DNA from: Amoebidium appalachense
Taxonomy: Eukaryota; Ichthyosporea
Length of the DNA: 64,000 bases
Assembly: GCA_963693365.1 (NCBI GenBank)
Contig: CAVNZM010000011.1
Coordinates: 7,812,001 to 7,876,000, forward strand
Reading direction: 5' to 3'
Within the stretch, counting starts at the first letter, position 1; each line of letters opens with the position of its first letter. This document shows, piece after piece, positions 12,195 through 49,462 of the stretch. Both the position numbers and the translations under genes were made by a program. The notes under the pieces were generated by a model. The model was not told the origin of the DNA. It ran no database searches and saw only the letters and a list, made by a program, of their open reading frames with translations.

Positions 12195-12378
12195 AAAGGG
12201 AAAATGGTGCCCCCCCCCCCCCCCCCCTCCCCCCTCCCCCCCCCCCCCCCACACACACACTAAAAAAAAATCCCGACCGAGCACGGACCCATAACAGAAA
12301 CGCGTTCCTGCCTGGTTGCACATTTTCAGCAAATGCCCCCCCGCTCCCCGCCGGGCCACCCCAAACTGCTGCCAGGCT

Positions 12379-12435
<57 letters not shown>

Positions 12436-13589
12436 ACACACACACACACACACCTTTCACCCTGACACACACGCATACAAAAAAAAAAAAAAAAAAAAAA
12501 AAAAGGAAAGAAAAGACAATGAGAGCCGAGCATCAAAAAAGGAGCACACAAGATACAATCAAGAAATCCATTACGTACCTTGTGGCCGTTTGGCACGTTG
12601 TAGACCTCTATGAGCTTGTCCAGCAGGTCGTGGCTGGTGGTGAACCACAGGTGAGTGCGCAGCATGTCCTTGGGGAACGTGAAGTCCCGCGGCTGGAAGT
12701 CTGCTGATGCGCCAAAGTACCACGTGTAGTGTTCCACCAGCCGGTTGAAGCTGACCCACTTGAGCACCCCCGTTGGTGCCCCGTCAGGCCCCACCACAAA
12801 CTCCACCCGCACGTCCCCGGGCCGGCTGATCTCGTCCCAGTAGCGCATCTTGCGGTAATGCTTGGTGTCCTCCTCCACCTCACTGCCCCCCTGCACCGCC
12901 TGGGCCGGGGCATGTGTTTGGTCCGGGGCCTGGCCGGCAGCATGGTCCGTGGGGGTGTGCATGGTTGGTGTGGGGGTTGTTGGCTGCAGCATTGGCTGGG
13001 GGCGCTGCCATGTGCCGTAGGCGCACTTCTCATACTCGCTGAGGGCTGCCTCCAGCTGGCTCAGCACGTCACTGCCCTCGCCCTGCAGGTCCACCCCCGC
13101 ACCAAGCACACACAGGCTGGGCTGGTGGGCGCTGCTGGGTGCTTGCTGGGTGGGTGGCATGTAGAACCCAGCGGCTCTTGCATGCTGCACGGCGTGGTCT
13201 GAGGCGCTGTATTCGATTGGGCCCCGTGCGGCCTGGCACAGCAGCAGGCCCAGCTGCAGCTCCTGGGCCATCTGCCCGGCCAGGCCCTGTGGCAGGCCCC
13301 CCGTGCTATCTGTGGGGTCTGGGCCCATGGTGAGGGTGGCCAGGGCGGTGCCGAGGCGGGCCTCTATGGCGGCCACGGTGTCCTCTGGGCACTCACTGGC
13401 CAGCAGCTGCTCGTAGTCCAGCCTGAGGGCCGTCAGGGGGCGGTACTGCTGCAGCACAGCAGGGGTCTTTGGCTGCAGCTCCATGAATGTGCGGTGCGTG
13501 CTGCTGCGGCACGCCATAAGCTCATAGAACACCTCCTCGGCCCCACGGCTGAGCCCGCCTGGCTGGCTGGTTGCTAGGTCAAGCATTTT
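10275..13589 (-). CDS. Ras guanine-nucleotide exchange factor (REM + CDC25 domains), 5' end uncertain
   Basis: Three exons join in phase 0 on the minus strand: 13589-12579, 11902-11354 and 11177-10275 (stop TAG), giving about 820 residues. Exon 1 holds an unrecognised N-terminal region, then the start of a RasGEF N-terminal (REM) domain around FPKDMLRTHLWFTTSHDLL, which continues into exon 2 (RFWMQKQMQDF). Exons 2-3 encode the catalytic CDC25 domain, with MEFDCFHAIQ, FRQLACILK and, in exon 3, the signature CIPYIGLYLRDLIHTEDG. The domain loads GTP onto Ras-family GTPases at membranes. The C-terminal ~150 residues are Ser/Lys-rich, then helical, and end in acidic DDDQ. The first recognised exon follows an acceptor-like CCCCCACGCAG and its second codon is ATG, so it may be the first coding exon or an internal one. 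Which Ras protein is the substrate cannot be read from sequence. Confidence 0.94.
12145..12505. repeat. Poly-C/poly-A tracts inside RasGEF intron 1
   Basis: Three poly-C blocks (about 12153-12184, 12210-12250 and 12380-12433), a CA stretch and an A run (12479-12504) fill most of the intron between exons 1 and 2. On the gene's sense strand these are poly-G and poly-T. Confidence 0.93.
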
Positions 13590-15666
13590 CTGCGTGGGGG
13601 GAGGGTCAGTGAACACGTCCGATAAACAAAAGTGTGCAAATATGGTGATGTGTGCAGTGTCTCCTTTTGCTGCCATATAAGACACAAAACCCGTATACAC
13701 TATGCAGTTCTGTACAGCAGTATGTAGGCACCTCTTTTTAATCTGACCGTTCAGTAGTAGTATGGTCTACCTCTGCACCAATGTCCCTGGCAAGCGAAAT
13801 CTGAAGGCACCACAACATCGCAGAAAAGGCCTAGAATTGAAAAATATAGAATCAAACAACTACAGCAACGTCTGTAGCCCTCCTAGCAACACTAATTAGG
13901 AACCAAAATGATCCTCAGATCACACAATAATAAGCATTACAAAATAAAGAAGACACAAAGCTCAGCACGTTTAGTTACATAAAACAGCTCACCATTTGGA
14001 GCATACACTCTTTTAGCATCAGGCAGATAGCCACAACAACAGATCACAGAAAATAGGTGAAAAAAAACCTTCCCATGTGTAACCATCATCAGCCTCAGAT
14101 CTGTGCATGATGGATATTTCTTATTGCCATGACATTGGCAAACCAATCTCGGGGTCCGTTCACAGCTGACTGTGCGATAAATAATACTGTCCCCTAACTT
14201 CCAAAAAGCTGGGGTCCGTTCACAGCTGACTGTGCGATAAATAATACTGTCCCCTAACTTCCAAAAAGCTGTATGCCGCATGCACGTTTATCTAGACGGT
14301 GGCGAATGGGTAGGTAAGCACTTAATCAGTTAACAGCTGTTCTGCAGGGGCAACACAGGCGCATGTGTGATGCCGTCATTGCACTGGAACCTCTACTAAC
14401 CCTCCGGAAGAACAACAAGAAAGCTACGGTGAAAAAGGGCAAGATCACTAATACTGAGGAAAAAACCATAGAAAAATCTAAAATGACAACACTTTTCAAA
14501 GGCTCATCTATGGCCTCTGATTTGCGCCCCAAGAGCACTTGATATCGATGTAACAGCACACGTAGATGATCGGGCAGCCCACCCAGGCCTTGCTAGTAAG
14601 CCCCTGGTAGTCGGATACATGGTCTCCGCATTAGAAAGGTTAAGGAAGAAATTTGGCTTGAATTCTCTTGCGTAACGCCAGTATTAAAACCAAAATACAC
14701 ACGCGTGACTTTGCTAACAGCGGCAGTCCAAAAAGCTTGCCTGTGCACAAACGCACCTGACGACGTCGACGTCAACGGCTGGCTAGGCTGTGTGGCAATA
14801 ATCTGGTTACCTTGCTGCCTCCCTCCCTTTTCCCAACCTTTTTGCAAATCATACAATATCAAGCTCTTTTATAACCCACAACATTACCATGTTATCACGC
14901 TCTATCATAAACCACAACTGTGCAGAAGAAATACATGAACCTCGGTTCCAAAATTGCGTTTGCTCGATGACCCGCTGATTGGTGACCACCGCACCGCCGC
15001 GCCGTGACGTCACGGAGAGGTCCCGGCTATTGTGCTGTTCCGAACAGCTCCCGGCCGGGCGAGACGTCGTTGAGCCCTCACGGGGCCCAACACTGGAATA
15101 ATACTAATGCTTGGCATAGGCTTAAAGAAATATGCGGCAGTAAATCAATAAAATATTAGTATTCATCTGGCAACGCGAAACCCCAGGCCCACGGCGGCCG
15201 GAGGACGGCGGGCGGTGGGCGCCCCGCGGCCGGGCCGCGCGCTCGGCCGCGGGCATTGGCAATATCCACAGCGCTAATAATTCTAGTAGCAAGCACACCA
15301 TGGTGCACGTGTTGAGAGTAAAGGCGGTGATGGTAGAGTATGCACAGCAGTACTGCGCCCGGAAAATCAGTAAAGGAAAAAAAAGAAAAAGCAATAAGTG
15401 CTCCCAGCTCAGTTGTCAATGCGCGCCACGGCCCCTTCAGTCCAAGAGCGGCCTTGCGACCGCCGGAGCAGAGGTCGTGACGTCACGATGACTGTCATTA
15501 GGCGATTGGTGACTTTACTAATGACGATAAAACAATCCAATCACTGCACGGCTACTCATTAGCAGCGTGGAACACAGGCGACGGCGACGGTGAAACAGCG
15601 CACCCCACACTCGCGGAGTCCTTTTCCCCTGCATCCTTGCCGTTTATCGGTCGGATATCTACGAAA
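13590..15666. promoter_or_regulatory. Intergenic region between divergent RasGEF and RPS3; CRE palindromes, CCAAT boxes, TOP-like tract
   Basis: No exon is recognised, although an upstream RasGEF exon could lie here. Two perfect 12-bp palindromes CGTGACGTCACG (15003-15014 and 15476-15487) contain the CREB/ATF site TGACGTCA. CCAAT boxes occur at about 15505 (ATTGG) and 15537. A GC-rich block spans about 15000-15260. A pyrimidine tract CCTTTTCCCCT at 15620-15630, about 40 nt before the RPS3 ATG, resembles the 5' TOP motif of ribosomal-protein mRNAs. Transcription starts themselves are not visible. Confidence 0.6.
14151..14270. repeat. Perfect 60-bp tandem duplication
   Basis: The 60-bp unit beginning GGGGTCCGTTCACAGCTGAC is present twice without a mismatch. 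It lies in the spacer between RasGEF and RPS3. Confidence 0.95.
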
Positions 15667-18600
15667 ATGGCGGAAGCAGCCGTGCAAGTCAGCATTAGCA
15701 AGAAGCGCAAGGTGCTGGCTCCCTCGCTGTTTAGTTTGAAACGCACAGGGCTATGGATGCTGGGGATGCGATAGGATTACCAGTAGGGTAGTCAGTAGCG
15801 ATGGAGTCGTTTTCTGTTACAGCACAGAGGTATCCAACGCCCATCGAGTGCCATCGCGGTGAATCAGATGCCATCCTCAACATGGACGGGGCCGTAACGT
15901 CTCAACTTTGATTCAGCAACGACATTCAGCATTTAGGGTCCTGGTCACAATCATCGTAACACAAATGAAAACGATACTAAGTGAGGGCTTGAAGCGACAC
16001 AATGTTGAGTAGATTATGGAGGCAGTGGTCAGCGCGTTTTGCCGGCACATTCGGAAATTGGTGGTCCAGGAAAAGCAGGTTAGGAACGACGGCTGAACGA
16101 TGGGAAGACAAAGCTCAGGATCAATGTCAGCAGCCGTAATATTTTGTTTCGAGTGCTACGTGTACGTACACATCACATGTGTTTGGAGGCAGGTGCTCGT
16201 CAGATCATTTACATGTGGAGGAACATACGCTGCGCTGATGGGAACCTGTAGGTGTTACGGTCTGCAAGTGTGGCTTGGGGTTATCGGGCAGGGGACAACG
16301 TGAATTGCACAACGGGAAGTTGGAAGCTGCATTAGTTCGGTTGTTCGATGTATAGGGTGAGATCTGTAGGGTGAGTTGGCACTGAAGGTGTGGGGGTGCA
16401 GTTCGTTGCGGATGGTGTCTTCTTCGCTGAGCTGAACGAGTTCCTCACTCGTGAGCTTGCCGAGGAGGGCTACAGCGGTGTGGAGGTCCGCGTGACCCCC
16501 ACCAAGACCGAGATCATCATCCGTGCCACCCGCCCCCAGAATGTGCTCGGTGAGAAGGTACATATACTGTTTGAACTGTCCCCTTCCTTGAAACAGGCCT
16601 TTTGTTGTTGCTTAGCATCTGCCGGCTGTAGAGTGTTGTGCGCGGGTATTCGCGAAGTAAGGGCGTTGTAGTTGAAATGTTGACATCACTTCAGGAATTG
16701 GCAGGTTTGGTGTGTTACGGGTTAAAAACAGTCTGCACACACCAACCGAATGCCTGTGGTGAGGTTTTTGGAAGCACATATAGCAGAATAGATCCTTAGC
16801 CTATGGGTGCCGTGTGCCTACCTACATTCACGGGGTTATATGCATAGTTATCTGAATAGGACATCATACACTTGGCCTGGGTGAGTACCCGTGGCTCTCT
16901 GAGTTATGACGTGCAACATGTTCTTGAACGTCTTGGCAACACAAGCTTGAGAGAATGGGAGGGGTAAACTTGTTCGACACATTATTAATTTGAATTTCTT
17001 GCTTGCTTGACCGTATGGTGTTCGCTGTCAATGTGTATCCCCATTTTGAAAGCACCCCTCCCCCCGACCAGGGCCCCCACTCGGCCCCCATCTTTATTCC
17101 ACCCTCCTCAGAAGTGCCTCGGTTGTGATTAGGAAGGATCATCGGATTGAACGATTTGCCTTGTACTGTGTTTTTTCACTTTGTCCCTTTCTATTTTGAC
17201 CTCCCCCCCCCCCCCCCTCCCCTCTCCCCCCGTCAACCAGAGCTGTGCTCGATGGTGACACGACTGACATCCTCCCCATCTCAATAGGGTCGCCGCATCC
17301 GCGAGCTGACGTCAGCCGTGCAGAAGCGCTTCAGCTTCAAGGAGGAGGGCCTTGCCCTGTACGCCGAGAAGGTCAACAACCGCGGTCTGTGCGCCATCGC
17401 CCAGTGCGAGTCCCTGCGCTACAAGCTGCTCGGTGGTCTGGCCGTGCGCCGTGCCTGCTACGGTGTGCTTCGCTTCATCATGGAGAGCGGTGCCCGCGTA
17501 CGTGCCCCTCCCTGCCTGATTGTGTGTTGTGTGTGCATGCCTGACTAGGCTGTAGCTGATGGTGGTGGGGATGTGCAGGGTTGCGAGGTGGTCGTGTCTG
17601 GTAAGCTGCGTGCCCAGCGTGCCAAGAGCATGAAGTTCGTGGATGGCCTGATGATCCACTCCGGTGAGCCGTACAAGGTATACGTGGACACTGCTGTGCG
17701 CCACGTGCTTCTGCGCCAGGGTGAGTGCTCTAGAACCGTCTGTGTAGAACAACTTGGAAGAACCTTCCTCCCCCCCTACTGGCAGTTAAACCTTTTTGAG
17801 GAACCTGGCCATCTTCTCGCTTATCCTCGTCCCCATGGCTCGCACGGCATCACTAGCACGCACAGGTGGATAGCTGGTCAAAAAGGGCACCTGTATATCG
17901 GGTTTCTGGGTGCATGTGTTTGTGTCCCCTCTCTCATCACTTTCATGGTTTCACAAGACCACTTGCTGGTGCACGCGGTGGGGTTGTATCGATGTGCATG
18001 GCTGTATGCATCGTGTCTGCAGAGTGCTAGTAAATGTGTGCACGACATAGGCTACGAGACTACACAAGCATGATCTGCGCTGTGCCTGCTTACACACAAG
18101 CATACTTACACGCACGCATCTAGGGGTGGTTTTTCGCCCGTGTATGGTGCCTGTGCAGATGGTGTAGGCCACATCTGCCAGAGTTCACATACGTTTGTGG
18201 ATTGTCTTTTTGTCATTTTGACTTTGTTTTGAGTAAGGGTTTAGGAATTTTTGTTGCAAGCTAACGCACTGGTTTGTCGGTGAGTTTATTTTTGTATCCC
18301 GTCTGTTTACCACCTCATGCATGTGTGGGCCTATGCAAGCGTGGGCTCGCACATGGATGCATCGTTCCTGGAGGATACCAGTTTGGCCCACCCACGCTTG
18401 TGCGGCCTGGTGGGTTGCTCTGCCGCTGCTGGTGCTGACGGGGTGGTGCAGGTGTGCTCGGTATCAAGGTCAAGATCATGCTTGCGCACGACCCTGCCGG
18501 CAAGGACGGCCCCAAGAAGCCGCTGCCCGACAACATCAAGGTGCTGGAGCCCAAGGACGAGTACCTGCCCGCCACCCCCACCTCCGAGTACCCCAACCGC

Positions 18601-18675
18601 GCCCCCCCTGCCCCCGTGGCCGCTGCCCCCGCAGAGGCCGCCCCTGCCGCCCCCGTCGAGCAGGTCGAGGCTTAA
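15667..18675 (+). CDS. RPS3: 40S ribosomal protein S3 (uS3), complete
   Basis: Five exons: 15667-15711, 16402-16557, 17288-17497, 17579-17720 and 18452-18675 (stop TAA), giving 258 residues against about 243 in human. Exon 1 encodes [15 protein letters not shown]. Exon 2 starts [19 protein letters not shown] (N-terminal KH-domain region). Exon 3 encodes [14 protein letters not shown] and the highly conserved [20 protein letters not shown]. Exon 4 encodes [20 protein letters not shown] and [12 protein letters not shown]. Exon 5 encodes [12 protein letters not shown] and an Ala/Pro-rich tail ending EQVEA. Introns 1-3 are phase 0 and intron 4 is phase 1; all have GT-AG ends. The protein lines the mRNA entry channel of the small ribosomal subunit in the cytoplasm. 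Intron 2 holds a short poly-C tract (about 17202-17217). The start is fixed by the conserved N-terminus. Confidence 0.98.
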
Positions 18676-18755
18676 ACCCGCGCTGGGTTCTTGGCAGTAA
18701 AATTACTGGCCACCATCTGGTGTGCCCGAATGTATGCTAGCGTGTCCCTTTTGCG

Positions 18756-18761
18756 AATAAA
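18756..18761 (+). terminator. RPS3 polyadenylation signal
   Basis: AATAAA lies 80 nt after the RPS3 stop codon in sequence GCGAATAAATTAG, a normal position for a cleavage signal. Confidence 0.75.
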
Positions 18762-19860
18762 TTAGTGTCATCATGCCCCCCCCTATGTAGCCCCCATACG
18801 TCTATGCACATAGTACCCACTGTGCTTTCAATGTGCTCGTGTCCACTGAGAAACGACCCAAGAACGACGTATGGCTGGGCAAACACGTAAAACTCCCTTA
18901 CAGTAGCCCGGCATCCTGTGAGGGCTCCACCGAGTGCAAGCAGCCTGCCAATCATATATTCCACCTTCCACCTGCTTCTCTTTCATGGTGAATTGCAGCT
19001 GGTGCATCCCCTATGACGGCCATATTATTATTTCTTGTTCTCACGAAAGTTAACGTTGAACCCATTTTTTTGCATTTGCAAGGCCTAGCTACATGTGTCC
19101 CGGGCAAAACTCGGATCCTTATATGGCAATGATACAACAACCCTGCATCCTTGTGTGGCGTATCATATTTGCGGTGAACACAGCATTGCAGGCTGTGCAA
19201 GTGTATGCACCATTCTTGCAGCACTTACCTATGTACTGAATAGCTCCCAGGAAAGGAGAGGGCGATCTTCTGCTTTGTCAACCCATCTCTCATGGACGAG
19301 AACTCCGCACCAACTGGACGCGGATACCTCACGCGACGAGCTCACGTACCGTCGGGCAGATCTGACTTGCACTGATCCTGAGAGTTAGTAAGCGCAGCTG
19401 AGAAGAGCTATCTTAGTCACTTTGCTGTCTCACAGCTGTCTCTCTGACATGCGCAGCGTAGTATAGCCGGGCCTATTATGTAGCTACACTCTGGGAGAGC
19501 AGGAGCTCACTACATTGTGATTTCGCAAAATCCGATCATCGATATTACACTGAAAGTAGAGCGGCATGTTCTGCATGGTGCGCCGGTGCGCTCTTGACTA
19601 ATCGTGGTGCTGCCCAGCCCCAGAACAGTTGACCCACACTGCAAAGCCTTGTTGCATTCAAAACCGCGCGCCGACAGGTCCAGAGTGTTAGCTTGCCGGA
19701 CTCATGACAGGATAACCGTGACGCCCCACCGCATATATACCTGTTACACAGTGACACCACACATACGCACCACATTGTCTTCTTTGCACGCAGAGCAGAC
19801 TATGCCTGACCTGCACGGTGCCTGGGTCGAGCCTGCCTCGAGTGCTTGACACCTTCGACT
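18762..19860. other. Intergenic region between RPS3 and SMG1
   Basis: No gene is recognised. The stretch must contain the SMG1 promoter and 5' UTR because both genes point the same way. No clear TATA box or repeat is seen. Confidence 0.5.
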
Positions 19861-45889
<26,029 letters not shown>

Positions 45890-46317
45890 CCACAGCCTGT
45901 ACACTGCCACCCACGGGGCCTGGGCATTGGTGCTGGGTGCAGCATGCTGTACACCTGGCCATGTGTCTGCCTGTGGCCCCACCTGCCATCTGCAGCCATG
46001 CCGCTGCAACTCATGCACCAACCTGTGTGCCTGGCCACTACAGGCCCATGCCCTGGGTGCCCTCCTGTCACCCTGGTGCCGGCAGGCCCCCCGTCGGTTT
46101 CGACCAAGCCTGAGGGCCCACCAACATTCCTGGCCCTGGCCCGCCTACTGCACGATAGCGTGGCACACCCATGCAACAGGCCACACCACCCTAGCAGCAT
46201 GCAGGGCAGCTGCACCGCTGGTGGGCCCACACGCACGCAGCCATGTGCCTTAGTAAATGGCCCTTAGGGGTCTATTGTGCTGGCTGCTGGCTGGACTGGC
46301 CCAGGACCCCACTCTCA

Positions 46318-46640
46318 CTGCCCGTTCAAACAGTTTGGTTTGCTCCCTCTGTCCTTATTGGCTGAACTGTTTGGTTTGCAATGGCACTGCCCGTTTTACC
46401 TAGGATGGTTTAGTTTGCTTTTGCTGCCCGTTTCGGCCGCAACGGTTTGGTTTACTCTCACTGGCAGGTTCGGCTGTGGGATGTTTTGGTTTCATCACTA
46501 CCCCTTCCGGCTGAAGGTTTTGTTTGCTCTCAGTAGCCGGTTCAGCTGGGAAACGGTTTGGTTTGCTCCCACCGTGCCCGTTTCGCCCGTGGGACATTTT
46601 GCTTTGCTCTCGGGCTCACTGCCCATTTGAAATTCGGCTA
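46318..46640. repeat. Degenerate ~38-bp repeat array, block 1
   Basis: About eight diverged copies of a unit close to GGTTTGGTTTGCTCTCACTG then CCCGTTTCGGCTGGGAC. The array begins about 430 nt after the SMG1 stop. The 45890-46317 stretch before it holds no recognised gene and should contain the SMG1 3' UTR. Confidence 0.88.
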
Positions 46641-47014
46641 GGACGGCATAGAAATTTGTTGTTCTAGACTTTGCCATGAGCCACTTTGCGTGCCATTGGT
46701 AAAGGAGGGTAAACAAGTAGTAAATTGCTTATCGGTTTTGGTTCGTTTGAAGTCATTTGATTGGAGCACCCCATTTTGGCGACCAGATTGAGAACTTTGG
46801 ATTGGTTGACATGCATTGATTTGCCGGACCTTCGAGCGATTGGATGTAGTGAAGGCGCTCCAATCAAAAACATTTGCTGTTTGCTGCGCTATTCAATGTA
46901 AAGCTGTGATTGGAGCGCCTTAAATTAGGCATTCAGGATTACAAATTGATTGGCATCGGCAAACCTGTAAGGACCATGTGTGTTTTAAAAGTCTAAAACA
47001 ATAGCTTAAGGTGT
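46641..47014. other. Spacer between repeat blocks, with a 15-bp inverted repeat
   Basis: No gene is recognised. AAGGCGCTCCAATCA (46852-46866) and its exact reverse complement (46907-46921) could form a hairpin with a 40-nt loop. A related GATTGGAGCACCCC occurs near 46758. Confidence 0.6.
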
Positions 47015-47690
47015 TGACTTGCTCTCACTGCCCGCTTCGGCTGGGGCAGTTTGGTTTGCTACCACTACCCTTTCGGGCTGTAAGGTTTGGTTCACTCCCA
47101 CTGCCCTTTTTGCCTAGAACGGTTTGGTTTGCTCTCACTGGCTGGTTCGGCTGAGACGGTTAAATTTGCTCTCACTGCCCGTTTTGCTGGGACAACGGTT
47201 TGCTTTTCTACCACTGCCTGTTTCAGCTGGGGTGGTTTGGCTTTCTACGGCTGCCCTTTTCGGCTGAACAGTTTGGTTTGCTCTCACCGTGTCTGTTTCA
47301 GATGTGAGCCGGTTTTATTTCAAATTGCTCTCATTTACCGTTTCGGCTGGGACGGCGCGTTGGTCTGCTTTGATGACTGCTCGTTTCGGCTGGGATGGTT
47401 TGGTTTGCTACCACTGCCCTTTTCGGCTGAACTGTTTTGGTGTGCTCCCACCGTGCCTGTTTCCCCTGTGGGCCGGCTTGGCTTGCTCGTGACACTGCTC
47501 GTTTCGGCTCGAACAGTTTGGTTTGCTCTCAATGGCCGGTTCTGCTGGGACGGTTTGAAAAGTTTTCTCTTAACTACTCATTTGGCTGGGACGGTTTAAT
47601 TTGGTACCACTGGCCACCTTTTCGGCTGAACGGTTTGGTTTGCTCCCACTGCCCGTTTCCCGTAGAACGGTTTGGTCAAGGTTTGTATTA
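47015..47690. repeat. Degenerate ~38-bp repeat array, block 2
   Basis: About 17 diverged copies of the same unit as block 1. The core TTTGGTTTGCT and the spacer CACTGCCCGTTTCGGCTG are the best conserved parts. Confidence 0.9.
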
Positions 47691-49410
47691 CGACTCAAAA
47701 ACGTCGTATATACAATAAAGGAGGACCCACCAATACCTTTAAAAAAGGCACTCAATTAGTAAATACTTTTTATTTTATCATTACTTTATTGATATGCTCA
47801 TGAAAGAGAAGCAAGCCGGAGATATCACAGATATCTCAGAGAAGAAAATACAAAAACCCCTACTCACGGATACGGAGGAGATAACGACTCAAATAATCAT
47901 ACACCCCTGAAAACTCGTTAAACACACGGTGGTTTAACAGATAGTCAATAGAAGTAATATCAGGATTATCTAAATAAGCTAGTCTTCGAATTTCTAACGG
48001 AATAATCTGAGATAAATAAATACATTTATCTACATGTTTGCGAGAAAAAGGTTCTGCACAAAAGTTACACAAACATTAATGGAAACTAAGGTTACAACGC
48101 CACAATAAACATTTCCAAGCAATATCACACGAAGGGGTTAGAATGGCAAAATTGGCAAGTGTGGTAGGTTTACGAGAGGAAGGATGAATATAAGTAGCTA
48201 ATTTAGATAACGATTGTAGAGAAAATAGACGAGTCTCTAATATAAAAAGAGGCACAGGCTCAAGAGTCCTACCATGATACTCTTTATCACAACAATGACT
48301 CATAAGCAAAGGATATTGAGTATGAAACCACGTAACATACTGCTGATAAATAGGGGAAGAGAAAAATAAAGGAGACAAATATTTAAAAGGATATCTCTGA
48401 ATGGGAGATAGATTGGGTACAGGACATTTCGCACGAACATTAGAAATGGGAACAGCGTCTAAAGAAGGAAAGAATTGCAACAAAGGATGGTAAGAAGGAA
48501 GTCTAACCGAATGAAAACAAAAGCGAAGGCCTAACTCATTCATACACTGACTCGCCAGAGGGAGACCAAAAACACTCAGCAAAGGACTCGGAGCCGCCAG
48601 AGGATGCCTATGCAAGGTCCGAGAGATGAACTGGATGAATTCACGCTGAAAGGAATTGAATTCCTGAAGCGCCACGCGCTGTTGCCGTGGAGGGGCACAC
48701 AAGGTAACGGGAGGCCATATTTGAAACATGGACGAAGAAAAACTTTATAAAGAGTGAGCAGATTAGCAGGATGGACATTAGAACTACTTGCGAAAATGCC
48801 TTGATAGATGTGTAAACGACCACGCGCACAGGAAATGCGAGAAGTCATAAGGCGCTCAAAGCAAATACCCTTAGAGGTGAAAGGAATACCTAAATGGTCA
48901 TAGGAGGACACAGCTGGGATAGGTTGATTGTTCAAAGTGTAGTGTGCATGGGGAGAAAAGGTGCCTCTATCCCAATTTTCATGAAATTTCGGAAACACCA
49001 ATCATCTACTCGAGAAAGCATGGTAGTCATAATAGAAGGATCATGAGTGACTAAAACAATATCATCAGCGAAAGAAAGGCCGGAAACACAAGAGTCGCCT
49101 GCAACGGGAAATTGTTGAATTTCTACCGCTAAGTCGTCAATAAAGACATCAAAAAGGAGGGGACTCAAAAGTGAGCCCTGTAAAAGGCCTCGTGTACGAC
49201 TGAATCCGTTACTCAGTACCCCATTCACAACGGCAGCCCCATGGATGCGGTCAAATAACGCCTGAGGTAGCCGACCAAAGGGAAGTGGGAGCCCTCGAGT
49301 CACCAACTTATGCCAAAGCAAATTCGTCGTTAGTAAATATGATTGTGAGGGGGGGTCAAAATCCCTATAATCTGCCAAGATATGATTAAAAACACCTGAG
49401 CCCCACAACC
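47691..49410 (-). pseudogene. Non-LTR retrotransposon, 5'-truncated and frame-broken
   Basis: On the minus strand, about 49.40-48.94 kb encodes reverse-transcriptase palm motifs: GLLQGSLLSPLLFDVFIDDL (fingers/palm) and the catalytic SFADDIVL. After one frame shift comes the thumb motif SSYDHLGIPF and LYKVFLRPCFKYGLPL. After a second shift a C-terminal region runs to about 48.08 kb. An in-frame TAA precedes a Cys-His cluster (CNFCAEPFSRKHVDKC) near 48.06 kb, then a helical tail ending LRIRE. The order RT-thumb-CCHC is normal for non-LTR elements, which copy RNA into a nicked chromosomal target. The endonuclease and the N-terminal half are absent. Both ends abut the 38-bp repeat array, so the element probably inserted into it. 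At least two frame shifts and a stop make it inactive. Confidence 0.85.
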
Positions 49411-49462
49411 ACTGGGTTTGGTTTGCTCTCACTAGCTGCTTCGGCTGGGATAGTTTGGGAGG
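49411..49462. repeat. Single 38-bp-family repeat unit beside the retrotransposon
   Basis: TTTGGTTTGCTCTCACTAGC then TGCTTCGGCTGGGATAG matches the array unit and marks the other edge of the retrotransposon insertion. Confidence 0.85.

Noticed and set aside
15122-15746. Short minus-strand frames upstream of RPS3 as a RasGEF first exon
   Set aside because: None joins the first recognised RasGEF exon through a convincing donor and none has a recognisable motif.
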